Source of the DNA: Polytrichum commune
Lineage: Eukaryota > Streptophyta > Polytrichopsida > Polytrichales > Polytrichaceae
Direction of reading: 5' to 3'
Assembly: GCA_950295325.1 (NCBI GenBank)
Contig: OX485804.1
Coordinates: forward strand, 15,498,001-15,562,000
DNA length: 64,000 nt
The notes beneath the pieces were generated by a model. It made no database searches. It saw nothing but the letters and a program-made list of their open reading frames with translations, and was not told the DNA's origin. Shown here in pieces: positions 11,973 through 22,600 of the stretch (its first letter is position 1; every line of letters starts with the position of its first letter). The position numbers were made by a program, and so were the translations under genes.

Positions 11973-12033
11973 CTAGGCAACTTACCCTTGGAGCAAGAGA
12001 TGTTTGGATTCATCCCCCGATGGTCGCCAATTA

Positions 12034-13893
12034 TGTGAGCCCAAAAGGGTGCCCACATTTAGTCTTAGACCCTTGAAACGTTAGTTGATGCACTTTGAAG
12101 TAGCATGTTACTTCACAAAAATATAAAAAGAGTGAAATGTTAGTCTTAGAAGTACCATGTTGTAAGAGGCTAGGATGTGAGTTGTTATTGTGTTTTTACC
12201 TTCGGAAGGATTTGAGTGAATGAGGATAGGTAAGGAGAACTTGGATTGAGTAGTTAGTGAGTAGGCTAGTACAAATGGATGGAGACAACCAAAGTGACTC
12301 AAGAGGCAAGTGCATTCGAATTGGGATGAATGGAGGATCACATGGAGCGCACAAGTGGACCACCTCATCATGGCCACTTAATGGGGAAGGCCCAAGGAAG
12401 AATGCAAGGTGGAGGATAAGCAAATTCTCAAAGCACCAATCAAATCACGAGTTAAGCATCGTGGTTTGAATTAAGTGGTGAGCGACGATTTGGGAAAGTA
12501 AGGGGAGAAAGTTATGGCGGCGGAAAGCGAAGGAGGCTAAGTTTGGGTTGAAGCATCCCAAGTTTGGTAAAGTGTGGTAGGTAGAAAGCCAAGGCTAGTT
12601 AAATGTTCGAATTAGGATCCTTGTTGATCATTTGAGGGAGGAAGGCTTAGAAGATAGGATTGGCGCCTACTAAGTAGGAGGAAATCTCAAGGGCTTATCG
12701 TGAGCCTTGAGGGTGCTCACCCCCTCAAGCTTACTATATAATCCCTCATTCTTCCCTCACTCATCCTCTCTTTCTTTTGTGCTCCAAGGCACCCCACGAG
12801 TTATAAGTGTGGGTGTGGGAAGCCATATTGGAGCACATGTGTGTGCTTAGTTTTTAGTTTGAGAGCCAAGGCTTGTTAGCCTTGAAGAGGGCTTGACCTC
12901 TTGGTAGAATTAGTGTTGACGTGAAGGATTTTAAAGTTAATTCATGATTCCAATTTGTGGTACTTTAAGTTCATGTTTTGAATACACGTGGTTGCAAGTT
13001 CCATGTTTAAGAGTTGAGCACTTGATGTTGTGATGAGTGCAAAAATATACTTGTGTGGATTAGTTAGTCTTAGTGAAGTTAGGAAATTCTCTCTCCCCCT
13101 CTCCTCTCTAGGATTTTAGGATTTTAGGATTAGAGAAGAATTGTGTGATTAGAAAGGGGTTGTTAGTAGAATTAGGGAAATTAGGTAGGAAGATTAGTTA
13201 AGGGCTTAAATAATTAGTGAGGTAGTTGGGGATTACAACTACAAAGTTGTGGGTTCATGAAGGAGCTGGGTTTATGAAGGAGCTGGGTTTGTTTAGTTAG
13301 AAAGTAAAGAGCTGGGTTTATGAAGGACCTGGGTTTGTTTAGTTAGAAGCTAAGGAGCTGGGTTCATGAAGGAGCTGGGTTTGTTTAGTTAGAAGCTAAG
13401 AAGCTGGGTTCATGAAGGAGCTGGGTTTGTTTAGTTAGAAGCTAAGAAGCTGGGTTTATGAAGGAGCTGGGTTTATGAAGGAGCTAGGTTTATGTAATTA
13501 GAAAGTAAAGAGATGGGTTCATGAAGGAGCTTAGTAGATAGCCTACCTAATTAGCTCATAGACAAGTAGTTAGTTACATTATGCTAGTTAGTGTTATGTG
13601 TGGCTTTCACAAGTAAATGTATTTGAGATTGACTATAGAGAATAGTGTTTTTTTTAACACTTGCATCCTCTCTTTAAAAATAAACCACGTGCACAACTTA
13701 ATGGAGAATGTGGAGCACTCTCGCGATGGCAAGACAAAGGAAGCAAAGACCAAAGTTAAATCCAAGACCACTTGAAGGGTGAACCTTGCACTATGGACTC
13801 ATCCAAGTCCAAATCCAATACCGCGGAGGAATGTGAGCCCAAACCCACTACTCGGACTACGGACGCTTAAGGGTGGGGGGGTTTGGCCTCACA
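12034..13893 (+). repeat. 3' LTR of element A
   Basis: 1,860 bp, the second copy of the LTR. The start after ...CCAATTA and the end before the CACTA duplication are both unambiguous. No purine-rich tract touches its left edge, which is unusual (see findings). Confidence 0.97.
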
Positions 13894-13898
13894 CACTA
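13894..13898. repeat. Target-site duplication of element A, right copy (CACTA)
   Basis: Directly follows the terminal CA of the 3' LTR and is identical to 2,979-2,983. Confidence 0.95.
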
Positions 13899-15850
13899 CT
13901 GTTTCCATCAATGATTGGATAAGGTTCTTTTGGGACTTTAGACCTAGTTATTACGGCATTGACCTTCTGCTCACTGGATAATGGGGTAGAGAAATGCTGA
14001 ATGTGATTCACATTTCGGGCACCCTCTTCCTCGTCCTCCAAAACTTGAATTCTCACACGTTTTCCTTTTTTCCAATCTCTCTCATTAGGAGGGTAATCCT
14101 TCTTAGGGTGGGGACACTCATCTGTGGGGTGTCCTGCTGTCTTGCAGTTGCCACACAAAGGAACATAATCTTGTGGTTTCTTAGGATTTGGACAGTTGTT
14201 AGCGTAATGACCAAGTTCCTTACACCTATAACAGACATGATATTTCCTTGAGTCATCAGGGTTCGAATCGAACCTCTGGTAGTTTTGATTGTAAGAGGGA
14301 GGTCCGTTCCAATTAGAAGAATCATTTCTTTGGTTCCAATTGGAGCGTCCCTGAAAATTCAAAGGTACTGGACGACGGTTAAAATTCCTTTTAGGATTAT
14401 AACTGGCGTTAGGTCCTGGTCCATTTCGTTCTTGTTGCCAAGGACGAGATTGACCACTGTCAACCTGATTAACAGCCTTTTGTTGTTTAAGGTTCCAACA
14501 CTCTTGGATTGCGTGATTCCCTCCACAAAATATACATTTGGTCCTAAACCCTTTTGGGGTAGGACACTCATTAGCAAGGTGTCCTTGACCTTTACAGTTA
14601 TGACACCACACATTATGTCGCTCTTCTGTGGGTTGAGGCCTCTTAGGTCTGTTTTTGGCTACCTTAACTGACAATTCTGACAATTTTTTTGTCAGGTTCC
14701 ATATGGCATTATCATATTTATCACTTGTGGGTTCCTGTTGAGGAGCTTTGTTAATTGCAGGTTGTATATACAACTGTGCAGTGGGGTTTCGCACATATGG
14801 TGCGTCAGTAACATAATATTGGTTATTCTCATTGATGGGAAAAGTTCCCGAGTGTGAAGGAATTGGATTATTGGAATAAGTATTGTCAGTGTATATGACC
14901 AATTCATTTTCCAATCTACACTCCTCCCAAGTTTTTGCTCTGGCGTAAGCTTGAGCATATGTGGCAGTGGCTCCCTCCTTAATATAGGTTCTCAACTCCA
15001 TTGGGTATAATCCACCAATGAATATGCTCATAAGGAAATCATCTGGGATTTGGTGATTTCCCATACGTTGCAAGATATCTTGCATTCTGCCATAATAAGT
15101 ATCAACTCTCTCGTTGATGCCCATTCTCACAGTTCGCAGCTTCTCTTTTAGACTCGTGGCAAAGCCTAAGGGTCTAAAATGAGCCAGGAATGCAGTTTTC
15201 AATGCACTCCAGTTAGCAAAAGCGGGTTGTCTCTGATACCAAGCAAAGGCATCTTCTTGCAATGACGCAACAAAAACTTCTTGAAATTTAGCAGCCGGAA
15301 CATCATTGGCCTGGCATGTAATTTCAAACTTTGCTACATGGGTGTCAGGGTCTGATCCCGGTCTCCCAAGAAAATAAGGGATGTGTACTATGTTATGGAT
15401 CCTTGGGGCTCCCGGTATATTAGCCATCACAACTTGTGGTACTTGTGACGGTAAGGGTAATGGTATTAAGGGTTGTAATACCACTGGTGTTGATAAGGGT
15501 AGGGGTGTTGACTGAGAAGGAAGTAAAGGGTTTTGAGGTGCCTCTCCTCGTGAATTATCTGAGGTTGAACCAAAATGGAGTTGTTGAGGTTTAAGAGGCG
15601 ATAATAATTCCTCTTGACTTTTATCCCCTATAGGCCTCGGACTCTCCGCATTTGGTTCGGTTTCAGGGTGTTCGTTTTGCAATTTAATGACAGACCTTAA
15701 CCACCTCTTATTTCTTTCCGCCTTCTTCTTTTGGTAGTCCCTAGCAATTGCACGGTCCTCTCTAACCTTATCATTGGCTGCTTTTCTTACTGAGGTTGTT
15801 TGTGCGTGTGATCTTTCATGTGCGGTTTCCAGTATGGAAGTCGCATGGGA
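13899..15850 (-). pseudogene. gag: Gag of element B with four zinc knuckles
   Basis: Minus-strand frame open from just after a TGA near 15,850 down to the element A insertion. It contains a retrotransposon Gag domain (motifs FAWYQRQPAFANWSALKTAF and LRTVRMGINERVDTYY) followed by four CCHC-type knuckles: CHNCKGQGHLANEC, CIFCGGNHAIQEC (shorter spacing), CYRCKELGHYANNC and CGNCKTAGHPTDEC. Four knuckles are more than the one or two usual for Gag. I found no ATG between the upstream stop and the Gag domain, so the start has been lost, lies in a spliced upstream exon, or is non-canonical. The frame runs in phase into the pol part at 1-2,983 once element A is discounted. Confidence 0.85.
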
Positions 15851-15962
15851 TCATACGTAACAGACCCTATGTCCTACTTTGCCGGTCGTGTTTCACAATC
15901 CGCCTTCTACCATTCAAGAACAATTTTGCAAAATTTACAAAGTTCTTGCCTTGAAGTGAAGT

Positions 15963-16300
15963 GTAGATAGGTTTTTAGATTGGGTTCCAATTAAGAAAAC
16001 CACACAGGGAAGACCAAATGAGTGTCAGGTGTTACATCTAGGGATCACCATTGAGTTAATTGATAGATTACAAGAGAATTAAGATGTATTTAGAACAACA
16101 AACACAGGGAAAAAGACTTCTAGAGTGAGCTTTAGGATTGATTCAATTAAGGTTAAGGGTCACTCACAGTAGTACATGCAATTGATCAGTCACTCCCTCA
16201 CAACCCACTCTCGTCAGTAACATCACTCTTATAATGTGTTTTGCAATTCAGGGAGTCACAGCTCAACCATAGACATTTGAGTACGCCATAGTCTCAGAAA
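15963..16300 (-). repeat. LTR-end-like sequence next to element B gag
   Basis: Starts TGTAGATAGG and shares a series of matching blocks (CAGGGAAGAC, a GTTACATCTAGG-like string, CCATAGTC) in the same order with 19,848-20,170, where a primer binding site marks a true LTR end. It therefore looks like the U5 end of a related LTR in minus orientation. The right limit of that LTR is not clear; it may extend through the hairpin array to about 18,650, where a TATA-like GATATAG on the minus strand lies near 18,455. No primer site adjoins it. Confidence 0.4.
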
Positions 16301-16755
16301 CCCAAGGCAAAAACTCCTTGAGGTGACCATAGTCTTTTTAAAGAAGTAACCAAGGACTATAGGCCATACCACAGTTAGTAAGGATATCACGTTCACACTT
16401 GACTCCTCCTATGGTTAAGTGATTGATTTAATTAGATAAAGACCACAGAAATGAATTATTTCCTTAGCCAGTTTTAGACTTAACACTATCACAGTGGAAT
16501 TGAATGCATTAATTATTAAAATTAACAAAAGTCTAACGTGTGACAGTAACCTAGTGACCGAGTCTAGAACCGAACCGAACCGGGACCGTAAGAGTCTAAT
16601 TGCAGGACCATAGTCTACACGGCACGGCCATAGTCTAGTCACCAGTAACAGTCACAAGTAACCAGTATCAAGTCACGTCTTATAGAGAGGGCCATAGTCT
16701 TAGTATCCAGTAACCAGTAACAAGTAGCCAGTCACCAGTAACCAAGTCAGCGTCA
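16281..16755. repeat. Clustered GCCATAGTCT and CCAGTAAC repeats
   Basis: CCATAGTCT recurs five times between 16,287 and 16,700, and CAGTAAC/CAAGTAACCAG strings are packed into 16,638-16,755. The repeats are too irregular for a clean satellite. They lie in the presumed LTR or leader of the minus-strand elements. Confidence 0.6.
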
Positions 16756-17438
16756 AGTTCTCGAAGGTGATGCTGGCCACTCCTCCTTTTATGCTTGCCT
16801 TTGAGTGCTCCCCCTAACAATATGGGTTAAAGGCGGCTTAGCTCTCCCACGCGACTCCTCCTTCGGTCTTCACGCGCGTGCAGCTCCTTCTCTCCTCCTT
16901 ACAGGAACGGCGATTCCACTACACAGCTTCGCAGATTCAATTCACCTACCCCTTCTCAAGGTGGTGACTGTTACTAAAATTTAACACACTCCATTGCCGC
17001 AAGCAGTCAGAACTTCATCGAATCCCACTTACTCGGCACTTAATTCATAAACAGTTTCCATTAATAAATCACTACTTTGTAGACATAATTTTGCTCCCTG
17101 CTTAGAGTTACACACCAACTTTGTGCTCCCCGGTGTTTTCTTTCACTCAATTAGCAACTTAGCCGAAGTGAGTCTACTCTCGGGAAATTCAATTTCTAAA
17201 TTGCTTCTACCCTGAATTTGTTTCGAGTAAGCTCCGCTGTTCTCTCTTTTGACTGATAAGTTTTCAACACTGAATCCTAATTCGGATAGAGAATCAGATG
17301 TCAATCATTCACGACAACTTAACTACATCCATCACCACTCTGAGGGAAAAGAGGATTGCTCACAGAATTATGGTCTTACTCTTTAAATGACACACTCCTC
17401 TCCTCAGATAGCCAGTCACAAGTAGTTATTTAGTTTGG

Positions 17439-18367
17439 AATCTCTTCATCAAGATTACTGAAATTAAGGCATAGAGTTGACCTCAAAGGAATTTCACATT
17501 CCTATTTCGCGTCACACATATAAATAATCTCAAGGGATTTATGATGATCAAAATGCTTCACGCCTTTGATCTCGGACAATCACAAGACAAGGGGAAGAAG
17601 AAATCGCTCCTTTCACAGGTTTTCCAGTTCGACTTGCAGTTCTATAAGAATTTCCGAAGAGATAACAAATTGTTTCTCCGATGTCCAGCACAACTTCACA
17701 TCAGGTAGATGAAGACTAATCCAACCAATTCACATGGCCGAATACACACATAAAGAATGAACTTCACATTCACTCTATTATGACATGACAAGTTCCCAAT
17801 TCAGACTTGCATATCAATTACGGGTTTCACACCCTTCATAATTATACCCCATGAATAATTCAAGGTATGGATGGTTCTTTCTCTCTCCCTCTCTGAGAGA
17901 ATCATTATGACTTCCCTTACTTAATTCCCACAAGGGAATGATGCAGTTACTCACAATGGAATTTCACATTCCATTTGTAAGTTAGGATCATGGATAAGAA
18001 TGTTGAATTTAAGATCTTACCACTGTTTCACACCGTGACACTCCTAACACATCCTTACAACAGAAAGTTACAATTGTGAAAGTAAGGATGCAGTAATCCA
18101 GTTCAGAGTTTCACACTTCTTTACTCGACTTTCAACAATGAAAATTACACAACAATTATCTTACTCCCTTCACAGGAGAAAGGTAATACACTGCTTTCCC
18201 GATCCTTCACGAACCAGAAAATGACTCTTTGACTTAATTGATTCACAACAACAACACAAACAACACATCACAATTTCGATTCACTCACACACAGTTGATA
18301 AGACAGCTTCATGCTGTAATATTATATTAAGAAGAGTAAGATGTACATCACAAAGGGCTTCACACCC
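17439..18367 (-). other. Array of 13 small hairpins with a GTGAA loop
   Basis: On the minus strand (sense of elements B and C) at least 13 stem-loops share the loop GTGAA (two variants: GATGAA and ATGAA), while the stems differ in sequence. Plus coordinates: 17,439-17,456; 17,487-17,503; 17,546-17,571; 17,609-17,619; 17,755-17,775; 17,822-17,834; 17,955-17,975; 18,021-18,037; 18,105-18,120; 18,164-18,178; 18,199-18,217; 18,303-18,317; 18,355-18,367. Example arms are AATGGAAT/ATTCCATT, GGGT/ACCC, ACAGC/GCTGT and AGGAAT/ATTCCT. Spacing is often 55-85 bases. Non-Watson-Crick pairs in several stems are G-U only on the minus strand, which suggests an RNA structure. The function is unknown. Confidence 0.75.
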
Positions 18368-18637
18368 AAGCGAAAAGCACTCAAAAAACGACAAAGCAAG
18401 GGAGGCTCTCTTCTCGAGAGGAACTGCCTTTTTCCTCTCCCTCTTCTCCTCTATATCCCCTAAATTAACTACCTCGTCTCTTGGAATCAGATTTCATAAG
18501 GCTCTTCGACTTGGTCACATGTCTATTGCCCTACCCAAAAGACTCTTCCTCTTGGGATCTGTTTCATATGAACTAAATGTTTCACCCTTAGCTCATTTCG
18601 GATAATTGGTCACTAATGACTTACTTTAACGTCCATT

Positions 18638-19602
18638 TCACATTCTGAGTGCCAATATGAATTCACATCCTATCAAAATTCTAAAATGACTATTCTGAGA
18701 CCAAAAAATTGTACCACATGAAGAATCGGAAAAGTCTGGTATATTGACACTTGCACAAGGATCAAAAGGTCCATAATAAAAACGAGCTTCATTGCTAGTA
18801 AAAAGCCCTCCATTCCAACAACCATAACCAAATTTGTTGATTGGAAAGATTTCAGTTTGGTGTTGGCTAAAAATCAAAAACAGAAATCTAAGGTCCACTC
18901 TCAATCTGGGATAACCTTTGTTAATAATAATTTCATTAAAACCCTCACCATTATTCCAAATCTTATCCAAAATTTTCTCTTGAAGGTGGGTAGGTAAATT
19001 AAGGAAATTAGCCACAAACCCTTTGGGATATATTGGATGGTTTGGTCCAATATGGATACCCACTCCCCAAAATGATGCTTTATAAAAACGATATAAAGCG
19101 GTAAACAAATGTGGTCCTTTGTATAACTCACTCTCAAGGGTGCTCAACCCTTGTGGGTTAAGCTCCCACGGCCACATTTTGGAAACTGACACATTAGCGT
19201 TATGAGCAACACGCTCAAAAAGAGTCAGTTTGTGTCCCAACTGTATGGGTTGACACTTTTGATTGCCACCTTCCCACAACTTTAACTTTAGACTTAAGCT
19301 AGCTTACTCACTTCACAATCCCTCGAGTAGTGTCCTAGACCTTTGCAAATCCGACACACTATTTGGGGACGTGACTCTGTTTGACTAGCCCTCTCAATTT
19401 GTTTATTTTCAATTAACGAGTCGGGTGATGTTTCCAGATGACACTTACAGACTCGCTTGACAATTCTCTCAACAGCTTCCTCGAAGCCGACAAGGTTTAA
19501 CTGTCCCAAGGTACTCTCAGAAAGTCCAAAGGGTGTATATTTAAAAGGGTAATTTAAAGAATTACGATGACCTCTAGATTTCCATATCTTAGGTTCATCC
19601 AT
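18638..19602 (-). pseudogene. Extra ORF with a zinc knuckle downstream of the 19.8-kb primer site (frameshifted)
   Basis: A frame from ATG at 19,602 ends at 19,294 with a CCHC knuckle CRICKGLGHYSRDC near its end. A second frame, overlapping it at 19,294-19,306, continues to 18,638 with about 220 codons rich in aromatic residues and Gly-Pro turns. The two look like one gene of about 320 codons split by one frameshift. I do not recognise the family. Position, between a primer binding site and the next gag in the same orientation, is like the extra ORF1 placed before gag in Ogre/Tat elements, but similarity to those proteins is not shown. It could instead be the gag remnant of a separate, older element (C). 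Confidence 0.5.
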
Positions 19603-19827
19603 AAACAAGACATTTGGTTGTAACTCTAGGCATTTGGTTTTTCTGATATAATTTTGAATTCAAATTATTACTTTAGGATCGTGTCAAAGTTCCAGAAATA
19701 GTGATGAACTTATTTCTCTACTTTGTGAATTTCCCAAAGACATAAGTTGGATTCCTTATTCAAAATCCAAGCCTATTGGTATTTCCTAACAGACTTATCT
19801 ACCTAGACTTAAATCGACCGAAGCTTT

Positions 19828-19847
19828 CCCCGGCAGCGGCGCCAAAA
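19828..19847 (-). other. Primer binding site of a minus-strand LTR element (C)
   Basis: Read on the minus strand it is TTTTGGCGCCGCTGCCGGGG, directly after an LTR end ...AACTACA. This closely matches the tRNA-Asp-type primer site (TGGCGCC...GCCGGGGA) of Athila/Tat-like elements. It fixes the orientation of the element whose 5' LTR begins at 19,848 and runs rightward. Confidence 0.85.
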
Positions 19848-20170
19848 TGTAGTTAGCTTTTTGGTTACAAACAAAACCCCGGGAAACACTCAGGGAAGAC
19901 TTAAAAGGTGACTTGTACAACGTCTAGGTGTCTTAGATAAGATTTATTAGGGAAAATACAAGGTTATATCACTTCATTTTGGACTAGGATTGTCAATTGA
20001 TTCACGGGTAAGGGATAAAAACTCTAAAAAAACACTCAATGTCAGTGCATGCAAATGTGACAGTCTCTCGTCTCACTCTAATTTCCCAGGCAATTGTTTG
20101 GCAGTGAGTTCATTTTACTTGGACCAAGTGCGGTGCACAAGCATAGGCACAGCCATAGTCCATAGCCTGA
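19848..20170 (-). repeat. 3' part of the 5' LTR of element C
   Basis: Starts TGTAGTTAGC immediately beside the primer site and shares ordered blocks with 15,963-16,300. The right end of this LTR could not be found. A relic in the other orientation seems to begin within the next few hundred bases. Confidence 0.55.
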
Positions 20171-22600
20171 TATGACGTAATCCAACATCGTCTCTTTACC
20201 AAGGTCGTGGGCACCTTGATCTTTGTGAACCCTTTGAGTGGTCCACCACTCTGCGGGATCACTTTTAGTTAGAATGTTAGCATTAAAAGTTAGAATTGAT
20301 AGGGAATTTAGGAAAAATTAGTTCATTTAGCATTTAGCCTAGAAGAAGGAAGGTCAAAATGAAACTAAGTAGTGCTAGAAGATAGCAAAGTAGAAAAAAT
20401 GTGCTAGCTAGTAAAAACAACTAGCTAAGCAAATATTAGTAGATGCTAGTTATTAAGCAATTGTTAGTAGATGCTAGCTAAGCAAGGGTTAGTTTATTAG
20501 TTAGTGTGAGGCACACAAGACTATTGGAGGTGTTTTACGTAAGAAGATAAAATCGGCGTGAAGAATTTTGAAGAAAAAAAGAAAGAGAGCAAGGGGGATA
20601 CTTGCCCACTTGCCCCCTTGCCAACTCGATGGCGGAAAAATTAGAAAGATTTCTAAAGGTTTTTTGTCGGAGCCACCTCGGCGAGAGGGTGGCAACCTCA
20701 ACCGGGAAAACCCCCGAGCCAAAATTTCGGGAAAGGGTTTGAAAAATGGATCCGGTGGAGGAGGGGTCCAACCCTTTTGTGAGAGGGTTTAAAAACCCCT
20801 CCTTCCACCTTGTAGCTCTCTCTCTTTCTCTAGTTTTTGGGCGAAGCCCTGCTTCAATGTAGTTAGGAAAAAATCCTTTAGCATGTATTCTCAATGGTCT
20901 AAAAGAAAGGCTTGAGAACCTCCTCTACTCTCTCTCTCCTAGTTAGGTTGTGTGTTTATTAACACACCAACAAAATTATTCCTTTTTTTGTAGAGGTAGG
21001 TTGGATGGTAGAGTTTTGAGTAGAGGCATTATAGACCTCATCTGCCAATGCCCTGAAGGCTTAGTTCAAAAGCTAGAACAAGATACTTATCATTTTTCTC
21101 TTAGAGAGATTTCATATAGCTATCCATAGCCGTTTCCCATTTGTGATTTGGTTGAGATGACAATTAGTTATGGATTTTCAAAGATGGAGTAGAAAAACTG
21201 GGTGGTCTTGTGGGTAGCGGCTGCTGGATCAGACCTGCGAGCCCAATAGGAATTTTAATTCCAAGAAATTATATTTTTCCCAAGTAGAACTTTTGTGTAG
21301 CTTTCCAAAATGGCTTAGAACATTTGATTTGAGCATGATTTGAATTAGATATGAATTGTGCAAGATGGGACACATAGTTTGAGAACTTTTGGTTGACTGC
21401 TGCATTACAGAGGACCTGCTGGGTTCACTTCGGCTTACCTTTCTAATCACATATTTTTATCAAATACATCTTGTTAATATCTCTCCAGGGTCATATAGAA
21501 CGTTTGATTTGACTAAGATTTGAATTAGATATGAATTGTTGAAGGCGAGATACATAGTTTAAGCCTTCTTGATTGACTGCTGTGTTACAAGGAGTCCGCT
21601 GAATTTCTATTAGCTTAACCTGCTGATGTCATAATTTTTTCTAGTTAGAGCTTGTTCATAGCTTTCCAATGGTATAAGGAAAGCCTAGATCCAAGTAGTA
21701 AGGAATGTGCTATGAATTTTTGAAGTTAGAAGGTAGATAGGTGGGTTGGAAGGGTCGGTTGAATCGACCTCACACTTCCAACCCTCATAACTTTTGCATT
21801 TCTTATCCGATTAGAGTGATTTTTAGATCATTGGAAAGATAATTTGGTGCACTAAGTATAAAAATTATGCTTAGGATTAAATTACAGGGCAGAATAACAC
21901 TTTATATTTTAATTTTTAACTAAGGTACGCTTACTACCAAACTAGTTACAAAGAAGGAGGCAAGGTCAACGCTCGGAAAGTGGAGCAAGGAAGGAGGTAG
22001 CGGCTCGGCCTACATCAAGCCCAAATCAACCGAGGAAAATTGAGGTAAATTAACTAACCTTAAGCCTTCCATTTAGGATTGGAGGGAGCACGGCTAAGGT
22101 ACGCATCTCTAAACCCACTCACCTATCTCGTAAGGTCAAGTGGCTTGACCACTTGACCGCCAAGGGAGTACCCAATTCCATTGTTTTCGGGGCCCTTGGT
22201 ATGTTTTGTGGTAGTAGCTTCATTTATTAGCAAGTTTCGTGTGTGGTAAGTCGGATTAATCACCGACACGACCACTCTGAATGTTGTTGGTGGAAAGGTG
22301 GGGTTAATGACCCGCGAATCCACTATTATGTTGTTGGCCCCATAGATTGGGAGTAATGGCCCCAATTTATGAAGATTGCGCAACAGGTTGAACCTACAGG
22401 TCGCCCGTCACCCTGGTCCCATTGAGTTGCATTTCGTGGTCTATCCAGTGTAAACACATTTAACAATCAAAACATACCAAATAAATCGTAAACCCTTGTT
22501 GGCAAGAGACCCGAGGTAAGGGGTGATGCCTAATATGTTAATGTAGTAAGTTAGGACGTGCAAACAAAAGTAAGTAATTAAGAAGGAATTTGTGTGAAGG
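20171..22600 (+). repeat. Relic LTR and leader resembling element A (plus strand)
   Basis: No coding region. The stretch 21,935-22,110 resembles the leader of element A (AGTTACAA..., GGAGGC, GAGC-CGGC-AAGGTACG), which suggests an old LTR to its left and a decayed leader here. Short tandem strings built on GCTAGCTAAGCAA and GTTAGTAGATGCTAG lie at 20,390-20,500. The similarity is patchy, so the assignment is tentative. Confidence 0.35.
21140..21720. repeat. Diverged tandem repeat of about 175 bp
   Basis: Two clear units start near 21,315 and 21,492 and share GATTTGAATTAGATATGAAT, GGTTGACTGCTG-ATTACA and AGCTTTCCA-like strings. Partial units flank them on both sides. It is probably part of an old LTR. 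Confidence 0.6.

Larger units (their letters stand above)
2984..13893 (+). mobile_element. Complete, young Ty3/gypsy LTR retrotransposon A
   Basis: A 10,910-bp element bounded by LTRs of 1,859 and 1,860 bp, each starting TGTGAGCCC and ending CCTCACA. It is flanked by a perfect 5-bp target duplication (CACTA, 2,979-2,983 and 13,894-13,898). By line-by-line comparison the LTRs differ only by one extra G in a G-run near the 3' end. The single gag-pol frame (5,733-11,972) has no stop. Together these point to a very recent insertion. It sits in the opposite orientation inside the coding region of element B. Integrase and protease motifs match plant non-chromoviral Ty3/gypsy elements (Tat/Athila-like); the exact lineage would need a tree. 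Confidence 0.97.
1..15962 (-). mobile_element. Ty3/gypsy LTR retrotransposon B, internal region, interrupted by element A
   Basis: Gag (right) and pol (left) lie on the minus strand in the normal gag-pol order once element A (2,984-13,893) and one copy of its CACTA duplication are set aside; the two reading frames are then in phase. The downstream integrase and 3' LTR lie beyond base 1. The 5' limit is uncertain: an LTR-like end starts at 15,963, but no primer binding site is seen between it and gag. B is older than A because it carries point mutations and hosts A. Confidence 0.8.

Noticed and set aside
16870-16885. CACGCGCGTG palindrome as an operator
   Set aside because: A single short palindrome in retroelement sequence with no supporting context.
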